This document shows positions 1-11,200 of a DNA stretch of 22,578 nt, piece after piece. The notes beneath the pieces are model-generated. The model was not told where the DNA came from, searched no databases, and saw only the letters and a program-made list of their open reading frames with translations. A program made the position numbers and the translations under genes. This stretch comes from Nemertoderma westbladi (Eukaryota; Xenacoelomorpha; Nemertodermatida; Nemertodermatidae), in the NCBI GenBank assembly GCA_032718475.1, contig JAUCBJ010005527.1, forward strand, positions 1-22,578, written 5' to 3'. Position 1 is the stretch's first letter; every line of letters starts with the position of its first letter.

Positions 1-270
1 CTGTTAGTCAAAAGTACCGCCATTGACTAAATGTTAGTTAATAGTATCCCAATTGACTAAATGTTAGTTAATAGTACCGCCATTAACTAAATGTTAGTCA
101 AAAATACCGCCATTGACTAAATGTTAGTTAATAGTATCCCAATTGACTAAATGTTAGTTAATAGTATCCCCATTGACTAAATGTTAGTTAATAGTATCCC
201 CATTGACTAAATGTTAGTTAATAGTATCCCCATTGACTAAATGTTAGTTAATAGTATCCCCATTGACTAA
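1..270. repeat. 30-bp tandem repeat, nine copies
   Basis: Nine head-to-tail copies of a 30-bp unit beginning atgttagttaatagtatccc and ending cattgactaa. Copies differ by a few substitutions: tatccc or taccgc in the middle, ccaatt or ccatt near the end. The array runs off the left edge, so its full size is unknown. On the minus strand each unit reads through a branch-point-like TTAACTAAC followed by ATTTAG, which resembles a 3' splice site, but no exon is attached to it there. Confidence 0.9.
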
Positions 271-277
271 ATGTTTG

Positions 278-415
278 AAAAGTCAAAAAAAAGCTTGGAA
301 GAAAGCTGCTCAAAACAAAGCTCGTAAAAAGTCCAAAAAAAACGTTCCGAAAACCGCACATAAAAATGTAACACGGAAACGGGCCTTACGATGTTGCATA
401 TTGCTAAGGTATTAG
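278..415 (+). other. Lys-rich short open frame, possible terminal exon
   Basis: Directly after the 30-bp array an open frame of 45 codons, ending at a TAG (413-415), encodes a very basic peptide (KKAWKKAAQNKARKKSKK, then more Lys/Arg). It has no convincing ATG of its own and would have to be the 3'-terminal exon of a plus-strand gene to the left. The acceptor would be an AG near 281-282, with only a weak pyrimidine tract. Lys-rich frames arise easily in A-rich DNA, so this may be chance. I recognise no family. Confidence 0.2.
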
Positions 416-480
416 TTATTTCTTGTTACTTCGTCAAATAAATTATGTAATTAATTAGTATGTAATCAAGTATACTACTA

Positions 481-1164
481 CTAGGATCGGCATGCTGCAT
501 TGCAGCTGCACTTTTTAAGAATGCTGTGCCGGCTTGTCGACAAAATTGCGCCGCCGCATCTCCCTTTATCACCCATGATATTTGCTAAATCACCCGCATC
601 TTCAAGGCCTGTGTCCTTTAAGATGCGTCTCAAGAAAGTCATGGACTGTCCACCATGCTTATTAACTCCATGAGGCTGCCAAAGCATAAGATTATGTCCT
701 ATTAAAGCAATGTCCTGCAAAAAGGAGGCGGCTTTGTTCTAGTGTCAAGCTTGGGGGAACCAATGAGACACCTCCAATGTTACATAGTGTCTGGTTGGAG
801 ATGTGTGCATTGTACTTGACACAGTGAACCCGGCGTAGCATTCTTGTGAATGTGCCATCCAGAGATTTGGTTCCTCAGCAGTTAGAGCCCAGCATGGACT
901 CCCATAGAGGAGTACTGGAACTACTGCTGCTCTAAATAATCGGACCTTAAGTTTCCGATTAATTCTGGGTGACTTCCAAATCCTGGAAAGCCTATTCAAG
1001 GCTGCCCATGCCTTTCCCTTACGTATTTGAAGGTCCTCACCTGACTTCCGGATCCATGTTCCCAGGTAACAGAAGTGGTCCACATGCTCAAGCATACCAT
1101 CCTTTGAGCTAATGCTCATCCGGTCAGAGACTTGCTGATGACTTTCAAAGTTAACTGTCAACAT
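481..1164 (-). mobile_element. Non-LTR retrotransposon (LINE) RT 3' fragment, decayed
   Basis: Two minus-strand open frames in different frames (745-1164, then 481-720) together resemble the C-terminal part of a non-LTR reverse transcriptase. The first has the thumb-region pattern HFCYLGTWI, a basic stretch ending in IWKSPRINRKLKVRLFRAAV, then VPVLLYGSPCWALT. The second has the tail pattern LMLWQPHGV, then a GGQSM segment, then LKDTGLEDAGDLANIM. The frame change at about 720-745 and missing connecting sequence show a dead, 5'-truncated copy. The tail pattern recalls RTE- or CR1-like elements, but I cannot fix the clade. It ends about 95 bp upstream of the CAP gene ATG, on the opposite strand. 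Confidence 0.8.
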
Positions 1165-1258
1165 TTGGTCTTTTTGGAGTTAATAACTCTGTAGAAATAT
1201 TGAAATAATTTACTAGCATAATCTATAACGGAACAGTTTATTCATCTATTATCCAATT

Positions 1259-2572
1259 ATGAAATATTTGAGTTGTTTGATAATTTCGATTGGTTGTTAT
1301 TTATTGCCAGTCTCAGCATTATCTCGATCGGACCGCGATGATATTCTACAGAGACATAACAGGTACAGGCAACAACTTCCCGGAGAGATGGCCAATGATA
1401 GAACGCTTCCTGAACCAAATCGGCGGCTCAAACCTCTTGTGAGTCTACTGTAGCTACAATTAATAATCAGGCAATAGAAACATAATCAATCAACCAAATA
1501 AACAAACAAGCGGACCCCAAATGACAATTATCATTAAGAAGTTTGATTTGGAGTGGAGATTGACACAATAGCGGAATAGCCTATGGCTGTTAATTTGAAG
1601 TTTCCTTAATTAATTAAGGCCGCTGCGAGGTCAAGCGGGTTCACATTTGGACTCCTTTTCCCATATAGTAGAGTAACGTTATTTCTGTAATAATTATTAT
1701 TGTATCGCTTATTGATATTCGTTTTAGAAATGGAACAATGCGATAGCTTCTAAAGCTCAGCGGTTAGCCAATACCTGTCGGTTCGATCATGAAACGCATT
1801 TCTATAAAGGAAATCAAATGGGGCAAAATCTTTTCGCTTGTAAGCAAATCCGCCATTAATACGTTTCAATTACTGTACTGTAGTACTGAAGTTGGATGGT
1901 GCTTTTACTGTAGATAGATATATTTATTTATCACAATAATAATACAAAATAACGTTTTGAGCAGTTTTATTTTTGGGAGTATTCAGCTGTTATTTACAGA
2001 GCGTATGTGTTACTTAATACCTACGCACGTGACGACTGACTAACACGTGTTACCCCCCCCCCCCCCCCCCCACTTTCACAAATAGAGCTGATACCTCTAT
2101 TATTGAAATCAGTTTAAAAGTTCAGTCAGTTCATAAATTATTGCAGAAATCTTCAATGCATTGCAACAATGAAAATCTGTGTTTTAGGTTGGCCAGGAGG
2201 AAATTGCTTGGATAGTGTTACTGATGTTGTAGACAGCTGGTACAGTGAGGTGGAATTCTTCAGGTGGCGTCCGATATCATGGAACAGTCGGGATTATTGC
2301 AAAGCGGGTGAACAGTGTGGCCATTTCACACAGGTATGTTCATACAAACAAACAATAGGTCAGTAAAATTGAGATAAATTTAGATAAAAATCGCTTTTGA
2401 TCTTTAAGTTAAAAAAATATAAATTCCTATTATATTTTATTTTCAGATAATTTGGGATAAAACTAGAGAGGTAGGATGTGGAATAAAGGACTGTCGAGAT
2501 AAAACGCTTGTTGTTTGCGACTACTACCCTGGTGGAAACATGGTCGGCTATTACCCTTACAAAAAAAACTAA
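1259..2572 (+). CDS. Secreted CAP-superfamily (CRISP/SCP-like) protein, four exons
   Basis: Exons are 1259-1438, 1728-1839, 2188-2333 and 2447-2572; phases 0, 1 and 0 join without a break to give 187 residues and a TAA stop. The N-terminus has a hydrophobic signal peptide (ISIGCYLLPVSA), so the product is probably secreted. CAP hallmarks appear in order: ILQRHNRYRQ (helix 1, about residues 29-38), KWNNAIASKAQRLANTCRFDH (CAP His), GQNLFA, CGHFTQIIWDKTREVGCG spanning the exon 3/4 junction (CAP1, second His) and VVCDYYPGGN (CAP2). The length fits a lone CAP domain with no C-terminal CRISP Cys-rich module. The mature protein has eight Cys, consistent with four disulfides. CAP proteins bind sterols or act as secreted ligands and inhibitors in different lineages; nothing here fixes the role. 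A 19-C tract lies in intron 2. Confidence 0.9.
1439..1727 (+). other. Intron 1 of the CAP gene
   Basis: Donor CTT|GTGAGT and acceptor TTTTAG|AAATGG, phase 0. The sequence is AT-rich with no recognisable element. Confidence 0.8.
2053..2071. repeat. Poly-C tract (19 C) in CAP intron 2
   Basis: An uninterrupted run of 19 C on the plus strand inside CAP intron 2 (1840-2187). It is one of three long C runs in the window. Confidence 0.95.
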
Positions 2573-4726
2573 GTAGTTGTATAAATATAATGAATTATTG
2601 GTGAGGTGATGGGTTAATAACTTGCATTGTTGTTATATTACTTATTGTTTATTTGTGTTAAGATTATCTCGTTAAGGCAAATATAATAGAATATTTTTTT
2701 TATCATAGCTGCCGACAAGTATGCGACTTGCATTAGGTGCAACAACATTTGCAACAAAACTTGCTCTGGAATGTATCATAGGGCCTATTATTATTAATAG
2801 TAAAATTGTGTCATTATTACTCAATCACCGCAATTCGGTCACGTGACATATTTGGAGGAAGTTTAGATTCCAGTCTCCTTATTAGGTGAGTCCGCTAACT
2901 TTTATTTTTGCTTTCAATCTTTAGCTAGAAGCGTATGGACAGAGTCTATCCTTCGATATGGCATCAATTCCAAGGCAGTTATTCATCTGTATTCTGTGAT
3001 TCATTACTACGGATTTAAAATTAGCCCACATGATTCCAATTCCGTAAAAAATAAACATTAATTTTGAAAAATGTAAAGATATGTATGTAATCAATTAACT
3101 GCGGCAGTATCACTGATGCAATATCGATTGAGACTCTTTATGCAAAATAATGAAAGCGGAAAAACAGAAACCCAAATTATCTGGGGGTCAAGCTATCTCT
3201 ATATCACACTCAATGATAACTTTTATCCAAAGTTGTAACGTTATAAACCGACTTCTAATGAATAACGAATTATGGTACTTTTGTTGTTAACAAAAGGTTT
3301 AATTATTCTTCTTGAAATTCTTCAAAGTTTAAAAGTGAAATCACATATTATCAAAGTAGTGAAAGTTGCATCTACTATTAAAAACTTTCAGCAACTCTGT
3401 GAGAGGTTATTGCTATTGGACGTTTTATCGTTTGCAGTTGCCTCATACAAGAACTTCTAGAACACAGTATTTGTTCAAATACATTAATTTATTAATAATA
3501 ACATTATACGATTTGGTTGCTGAGGTTACCGCGGAAACCGTGTCAGAGCATTTATATTTTCAGTTTTAACAAAGTAACTCGTTTAGACTTGTAAATTAAA
3601 CATTAGATAGTTATGATAGTGTATACAGTTGCCATGTCCTGGATGTGCATGCTCTGAATACTCTATATAACAACTAGATTTTAAATAAAAGGCTTTCAGT
3701 AATGTTAAATTTTTTAAATAAAATCCCATTGGGATGTTAGTTGTTCTTCTCTTGTAGTAGGGGATTGTCAAATTTATAGGATATTTTTAAAACGCTCTGC
3801 AAATACCGCATTGTTGATTTTTTTTCCTTTATGAAAAAAAAAATATCCAATATAATCATAATACATGTTATATAATAAAAACAGAATACAAACTCATAAA
3901 AATATATAGGCTGCCTAATATAATAATAATGTAATAATTAATTAACGACTACAATATTTACACAACACTTTTATATGAATGAGTTAAGAAGCACCAAAAT
4001 GGCTTAAACAAACATTTAGTTACACTGTATCCTTGGATACTGAGAGAGAGTTTACATCATGTATGGTTGGTTGATACGTAATAAAAACTGCGTTTAATTA
4101 AAAGCTATTCAAATATAATACATATATTAAATTTAAACTACTTCGTGAGACATATAAAAAGTAGTTCCATTAAACGTATATATATAATATATATTGCGGA
4201 TTGTTCTAAAAATTATTGGAGCTTTGGCTTTGTGTCATCTTGTAACACTTTCCGTAAGTTTAACTTCAGCGCGTTCCTGAGATTTATTTATTTACTTTCG
4301 TCTTTATCCTTTGCGGTATCCTCGTTTTCATCGTGTAGGCTCTTCGCTTCATCTACATAACCAAAAACATACCAGCTAATAATGCTAATAATGCGCTAAT
4401 AATGCTAATAATGTGCGTGCAGTCCTTGTAACAATCAAATGAATATGGAATATGTGACAAAATAATAAATATACGTGACATTTCAAAAGATGCATATGGC
4501 GAAAAAACAAAATATTTAGCAGAAATTGATACGCCAAATTATACACATTTTTTCAACATGTCGTCAATGTAAAATATGTTGGCATAATAAAATAGGCATA
4601 GGGGCCTATTAATTGTACGCTTGAAATGTAAATTTAATTTACCGGCAATTAACATTATGCAAGAAAAATCGCCCGCACAACTCTAGTCTAACCTAAGATA
4701 TGCAGAAAGAAAATTAGCAAGATTAC
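2573..4726. other. Intergenic/3'UTR region, no gene recognised
   Basis: An AT-rich stretch between the convergent CAP and NME8-like genes. It should hold the 3'UTRs of both. Plus-strand AATAAA at 3050-3055 is a possible CAP poly(A) signal, though distant. For the minus-strand gene, ATTAAA at about 4633-4638 lies roughly 90 bases after the stop, and AATAAA near 4284-4290 is an alternative. Short open frames at 3272-3569, 3583-3771 and 4145-4360 show no domain, no splice context and low-complexity composition. A small aataatgct direct repeat sits at 4378-4411. Confidence 0.6.
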
Positions 4727-5259
4727 TTAATGTGGAAACATATCAAACAAACCCCAACTCTCACCGAGAGGATTAGTTGCATCAGCAGCAGCTACCGACG
4801 TTTCCGGGGGGTCGACGAATTCATCTGGGGTCTCCTGATCAACCTCGTCAACAACATCACCTACATCCGCTACTTCTGTCGATTTCTGCGAATGCTCTGA
4901 CACGTCCAGCGTCCGCATATCTTTTACTGACGCCGTTTTATGCACTGGGACATCGACTGTTGATGATTTCTGAGAATCTTCTGGTGACGCCGCAACCTGC
5001 AAACCCTCTACTGCACCGCTATCAACTGTTGAACCAGAACTTTTCCGTTTAGAGACAGATTTCGATGATAAAGACTTTACGCTGATTTGACTCAATGTTT
5101 TAGAGGTTGCAGAAACTTTCTCGGAAGATATCTTTCCGGTTGTAGAGGTTCTCCTAGACGAGTTACTATAAGGACGATTTGACTTGGATCCCACTGACGC
5201 TGGCAATGACTGTTTCCGCGTTGGTTGTTTCGGGACATTCATTGGAGAGGAGCAGATAG
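4727..5259 (-). CDS. NME8: NME8-like exon 13: Ser/Lys-rich C-terminus and stop
   Basis: The phase-1 donor of exon 12 joins in frame to acceptor AGCTCAG|CTATCT (5259), about 23 nt after a branch-like TTCTAAC. An upstream AACCAAG|AAGATC (exon from 5277) is also in frame and would add six residues, but it lies too close to that branch point. The tail is Ser, Thr and Lys rich (NVPKQPTRKQSLPASVG; KSLSSKSVSKRKSSG), becomes acidic, and ends SWGLFDMFPH. A separate gene starting at the internal ATG (5240-5242) is possible, but the matching phase favours one protein. Confidence 0.7.
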
Positions 5260-8200
5260 CTGAGCTAAGTTGATCTTCTTGGTTAGAATAAAACAGTAAA
5301 GTGTTAGGGGGTATTAGTTTAGTTAGTGTAGTTAGGTTAGTGACAAATAAATGAAACGATGGGCATAAGTATTAATTCCTATACAACAAAACAATTCTAA
5401 ATATATAAAATGAATGCGGAAATGGGTTAATTTCAAACTCTTATAATATACATAAAAAACAATCAAAGATTATAGTCACTCATATATTATATTCAACTTA
5501 CCTTCTTTGGGTTTATCGTCTATATCATCTGAATCTTTTGTTTCTTCTGCTCCTTCCGGTGTGGCCTCTGGCTCCTCAGCCTTTGTTTCACCCTCCGATT
5601 CTCCCGCCTTCACCTCCCCTTCTATCGTCTCCTCGGGCTTTCCTTCAGCCTCCTTTTCCTCTTCGCCTTCCTCGGGTTTGGGACTTTCCTTTCCTTCATC
5701 ACCTTCTGCCACTTCAGCCTCCTTGGCACTGGATATTGATTTCTTCTCAGCCTCTTCACCATGTTCACTCGCAGGTTTGGAACCAGAAGGCGTAGCTCTG
5801 GCTTCAGTTTCATCCTTCTGTTCAGTCTACAGTAACAATAAAAATACTTAATGGAATTTTGAGTAAAAAGCAAAAACATTCAAAAAATTGTATAATGTTC
5901 AATAGCAGAAAGTTACTGAGATTGATTAATTTATTTATTTTACGAAAACTAAAATTGAGTTTGTTTTAAATGCCTTTTATCGCTTAATCATTGCAAAATT
6001 ATTGTCAAAATTTATATAATTAAAAATATGTGTTGTGTTGTAATATTACATCAATCCTATAACTACAGACTGAAGCTAATAAAATTAATTACAACAATAA
6101 ATTAAAATAAGATAAAATAAATTCAATGAGAAAGTCGGCGTTTACCCTGTTTATCCTATAAGTTAAGTTCACTTCATCACTTTCTGTTATTTATTTACTT
6201 TATAAAACTTTGTAATTTTACTTTACTTTATTGTCACTTTTCTGTGTTTTTACCTTCTTTCACCTCACTACCACACAATTACCTGCTCTTCTTCGGTTTT
6301 TTCTACTTCATCTTCAACTTTATCAGTCTCCTCAGCAACGCCCCCTTCTTCACCTTCCTTCTCTTTACCCTCAGTCTCGGCATCTTCTACGTCTTCCGCC
6401 AACTGATCTTCTTCTGCAGACACAAAAAAAAACGCTTAAGCTTTTAGTTTAAGGATAAAAATGAGACCACACCATTTCGCAATTGTAAATTACTCATTAT
6501 TTTTTATATAATTGAATAACTAACCATCTTGTTCATCAACAATCGGACCACCAAATATAAGTTTTATTTTTGCTTGGGCTTCTTCTTCAGAGGCAGCCCT
6601 ATGGATTGCGTTGTGAAGTTTATCCTGAGCATATAGAGCCCGTAATCTGTAAAAAAACAGTGTTAAATCGCGTGGTGATCGGTGCGGGGGAACACTAAAT
6701 ACTAATACCGTAGGCAAACTGAAGGCTCCACTCTCTTGGAAGTTACCTGTAAGGTAGGTCGGGCACTACACTAACTCCCAATGGCAAACACTCTAAGTAT
6801 CAAACACTTTCTCCACCCCCCCCCCCCCCCCCCCCCATCATACAGTATGTCTGATTCCTAAAGCTGAATGGGCTGATGTGTCCGTTTATGGATATTGGAT
6901 TACTTGCGCGCATAATCAATGACAAATACTACAAGAAGTAAACGGGAATCTAAATCCTTGTAGTCGTACTGCAGGATAATACAGCAGAGTAACAACGACA
7001 ATTTGACCATGGTATAAGAATCATATATGTTGAAATAACTTACGAAGACGGGGCGTTCTCCTTAGCCTCTTCCGGATCAGTGGGACCCACCAGATCTTTG
7101 ATTCCAGCTACCGCGTCGTAACGTGTTAGAACCATAAACAATGTATTTCCGCTACTCATATAATCTGTAAGATCTTCCGCAAATTCTTTCCCCTCGTGCT
7201 CCTTGTAAAGCTCACTAGCAACTTCTTTTGTTATCTGATCTTCCCTTTGTACTGCGATGTGGAATCCAGCCTCTTTAATTTTTGAAAGTATTTCCTCTAA
7301 AAATACAGAATTAATAAAAGGCAATTTTTACATTGGTAGACTGCAGACTGCCTCAGGAAGCAAGAAATGTTTTACGGAAACTATAAAAATTTAACACCCC
7401 AGGTGTGATTTAAGGACTTATTTAAATGCTGTCCTAACACGAGCCGAGCAATTATCTAAGAAAAATTGTTGAGGACCCCCCCCCCCCCCCCCCCCCCCCC
7501 ACTCTCTTAGACGAGTAATTGTGTCAACGCTACCAATGTTTGTGTAACTCACCCTTATGGGCCAACCCATCTGGTTTCAAGGCTACCAATGTTTGTGTAA
7601 CTCACCCTTATGAGCCAACCCATCTGGTTCCAACGCTACCAATGTTTGTGTAACTCACCCTTATGAGCCAACCCATCTGGTTTCAAGGCTACCAATGTTT
7701 GTGTAACTCACCCTTATGAGCCAACCCATCTGGTTTGAAGGCTACCAATGTTTGTGTAACTCACCCTTATGAGCCAACCCATCTGGTTTCAAGGCTACCA
7801 ATGTTTGTGTAACTCACCCTTATGAGCCAACCCATCTGGTTTCAAGGCTACCAATGTTTGTGTAACTCACCCTTATGAGCCAACCCATCTGGTTTCAAGG
7901 CTACCAATGTTTGTGTAACTCACCCTTATGAGCCAACCCATCTGGTTTCAAGGCTACCAATGTTTGTGTAACTCACCCTTATGAGCCAACCCATCTGGTT
8001 TGAAGGCTACCAATGTTTGTGTAACTCACCCTTATGAGCCAACCCATCTGGTTTCAAGGCTACCAATGTTTGTGTAACTCACCCTTATGAGCCAACCCAT
8101 CTGGTTTCAAGACAACCAATGTTTGTGTAGCTCACCCTTATGAGCCAACCCATCTGGTTTCAAGGCTACCAATGTTTGTGTAACTCACCCTTATGAGCCA

Positions 8201-11200
8201 ACCCATCTGGTTTCAAGACAACCAATGTTTGTGTAACTCACCCTTATGAGCCAACCCATCTGGTTTCAAGGCTACCAATGTTTGTGTAACTCACCCTTAT
8301 GAGCCAACCCATCTGGTTTCAAGACAACCAATGTTTGTGTAACTCACCCTTATGAGCCAACCCATCTGGTTTCAAGGCTACCAATGTTTGTGTAACTCAC
8401 CCTTATGAGCCAACCCATCTGGTTTCAAGGCTACCAATGTTTGTGTAACTCACCCTTATGAGCCAACCCATCTGGTTTCAAGGCTACCAATGTTTGTGTA
8501 ACTCACCCTTATGAGCCAACCCATCTGGTTTCAAGACAACCAATGTTTGTGTAACTCACCCTTATGAGCCAACCCATCTGGTTTCAAGGCTACCAATGTT
8601 TGTGTAACTCACCCTTATGAGCCAACCCATCTGGTTTCAAGGCTACCAATGTTTGTGTAACTCACCCTTATGAGCCAACCCATCTGGTTTCAAGGCTACC
8701 AATGTTTGTGTAACTCACCCTTATGAGCCAACCCATCTGGTTTCAAGGCTAACAATGTTTGTGTAACTCACCCTTATGAGCCAACCCATCTGGTTTCAAA
8801 GCTACCAATGTTTGTGTAACTCACCCTTATGAGCCAACCCACCTGGTTTCAAGGCTAACAATGTTTGTGTAACTCACCCTTATGAGCCAACCCATCTGGT
8901 TTCAAAGCTACCAATGTTTGTGTAACTCACCCTTATGAGCCAACCCATCTGGTTTCAAGGCTACCAATGTTTGTATAACTCACCCTTATGAGCCAACCCA
9001 TCTGGTTTCAAGGCTACCAATGTTTGTGTAACTCACCCTTATGAGCCAACCCATCTGGTTTCAAGGCTACCAATGTTTGTGTAACTCACCCTTATGAGCC
9101 AACCCATCTGGTTTCAAGGCTACCAATGATTGTGTATCTCACCCTTATGAGCCAACCCATCTGGTTTCAAGGCTACCAATGTTTGTGTAACTCACCCTTA
9201 TGAGCCAACCCATCTGGTTTCAAGGCTACCAATGTTTGTGTAACTCACCCTTATGAGCCAACCCATCTGGTTTCAAGGCTAGCAATGTTTGCTCCTTCGG
9301 GAAAAACATTTCAATTTCTTCCTCGGCCGTATCAGGCGAATCCGAACCGTGTAAAGGATTAATAATGTCAGCGTCCGCCGCGAATGTAGCGCGCAAACTG
9401 AAACATATTGAATAATACATTCCCAATTACACGGGAAATATAAACTAATTGTTATTTACAAGCTGTCCCGAGATCTCTACCACGGATCTCTTTATGTGTT
9501 CCGAATCTTAATCTAGGCAATGAGATAGTTTTTTTTACTTTCTTGAAATTGCATGTTTTGTATAAAAATATGTATAGCGGTGGTGTGAATTCCTATTTAT
9601 AAAAAAATCTTATAGTTATCCGAAACCGAAACTATTCGATTATTGGATTAAAAAGTCTGCCTATTTTCTCTCCATAACAACGGATACGCTACAAACCGCT
9701 CACCATACCCCTCTCCATAGCAACGGATATCCGACCAACCTCTCAGGAGCGTCCTCCTTAGCAACGGGCACCTCTTTCGGACCCAACATATCCCTCCAAT
9801 GGTCGATCGCGTTCGATCGAGCCAAACACAGCGCCATCATTGGTCCTTTAGTCATCCCGTCGATGAGATCTTCAAAGTAGTCCTGACCCTCGTGTTGGCG
9901 GTAGAATTGAATGGCTTGTTCCCGGGTTAATTCCATCTCTTTTGCCATGGCAACCTCGAATCCAGCCTCCTCTATTCTTTCAAATATTTCATCTGTTTAA
10001 AATGAAAAGAAGCAAAACAATAAAAAACTATATACCAATACAATTTCTGGTCTATTTCGTTACAATAAGCTGTTAAAAATCGTCTATTTGACAATATTTA
10101 GACACCTCAGTCGGCCTTTTTTCATCTTTATAATGTAATCTAGATATCAAGAGAACCGCCTTCATCTGTAGATTACTAATCTGAAAACCGTCTTAAATTT
10201 CACAAAAAATAGCCAAAGATCAACATACTACTTCTTGTGTTTTTTACTCAATTAAATTAGGCTAATGAAGAAACAATGGAGAATTTTAAAAGTTCAACTA
10301 AATAATAATTAATATTCTAGAATAACAAAAAATATTATAATTTAAATATCTTTGGCAATTTTTGGTGTGAAGGCGGTTCTAATGATATCTGAATTACATC
10401 ATCAAGACGAAAAATGATGACATTCCAAAGACTAAAGCCAACAGAGATAGTTAAATATTGATAAGAGGGCGTTTTTTAACAGCTTGTTGTATCGAAATAG
10501 CTCAGAAATTGAAAAATCCGGCTCTGCCAGCAGTAAGGAAAGTTGTCGAACTATCATCATAACAAATTTCGTACCTACTTCCCATCAATATCACTACTGT
10601 CTGTGCCTTTGGGTTAGGGAGCAGATTAAATAGAAGGGGAGGAACTGTCCCCCTTTCCTGATTTATTGGCGGTTTTGATAAATTTCTCAAATATTACAGA
10701 TTTTGTGGTAGAATTGAGGTTGAAATTAAAGAGGCAAATGAGTCACATTTCTAGAAAAATATCACGTAGGAAAACAACTAATACGAAATACTTAATACTA
10801 ACGACAAACTCTGACAAATATTAAATGAAATAATTTTCGTTGCCAAATTGCGCCAATAAAACATCCTTTTCGAACATCCTTTAATAAATGTCCACATTAT
10901 ATTAAAGGAGTCAAGCCAATTGAAACTGAAACTAACCTTTATGTTCACGCAGTCCGACCGGACGCCAACTGAAACTAACCTTCATGTTCCCGCAGTCCGA
11001 CCGGACGCCAAATGAAACTGAAACTAACCTTTATGTTCACGCAGTCCGACCGGACGCCAACTGAAACTGAAACTAACCTTCATGTTCACGCAGTCCGACC
11101 GGACGCCAAATGAAACTGAAACTAACCTTTATGTTCACGCAGTCCGACCGGACGCCAACTGAAACTAACCTTCATGTTCCCGCAGTCCGACCGGACGCCA

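Noticed and set aside
3272-4360. Small open frames between the two genes
   Set aside because: AT-rich, short, no domain similarity and no consistent start or splice signals.
4727-5242. Separate single-exon gene starting at the internal Met (NVPKQPTRK...)
   Set aside because: The frame is open upstream to an acceptor whose phase matches exon 12, so a terminal exon of the NME8-like gene is simpler. Not fully excluded without cDNA.
5507-5851. Plus-strand Ser/Pro-rich open frames opposite the Glu-rich exon
   Set aside because: Antisense shadow of GAA/GAG-rich coding sequence; the minus strand has proper splice sites and phases.
7529-9291. CRISPR-like array
   Set aside because: Units are contiguous with no unique spacers, the context is a eukaryotic intron, and the unit matches the adjacent exon end.
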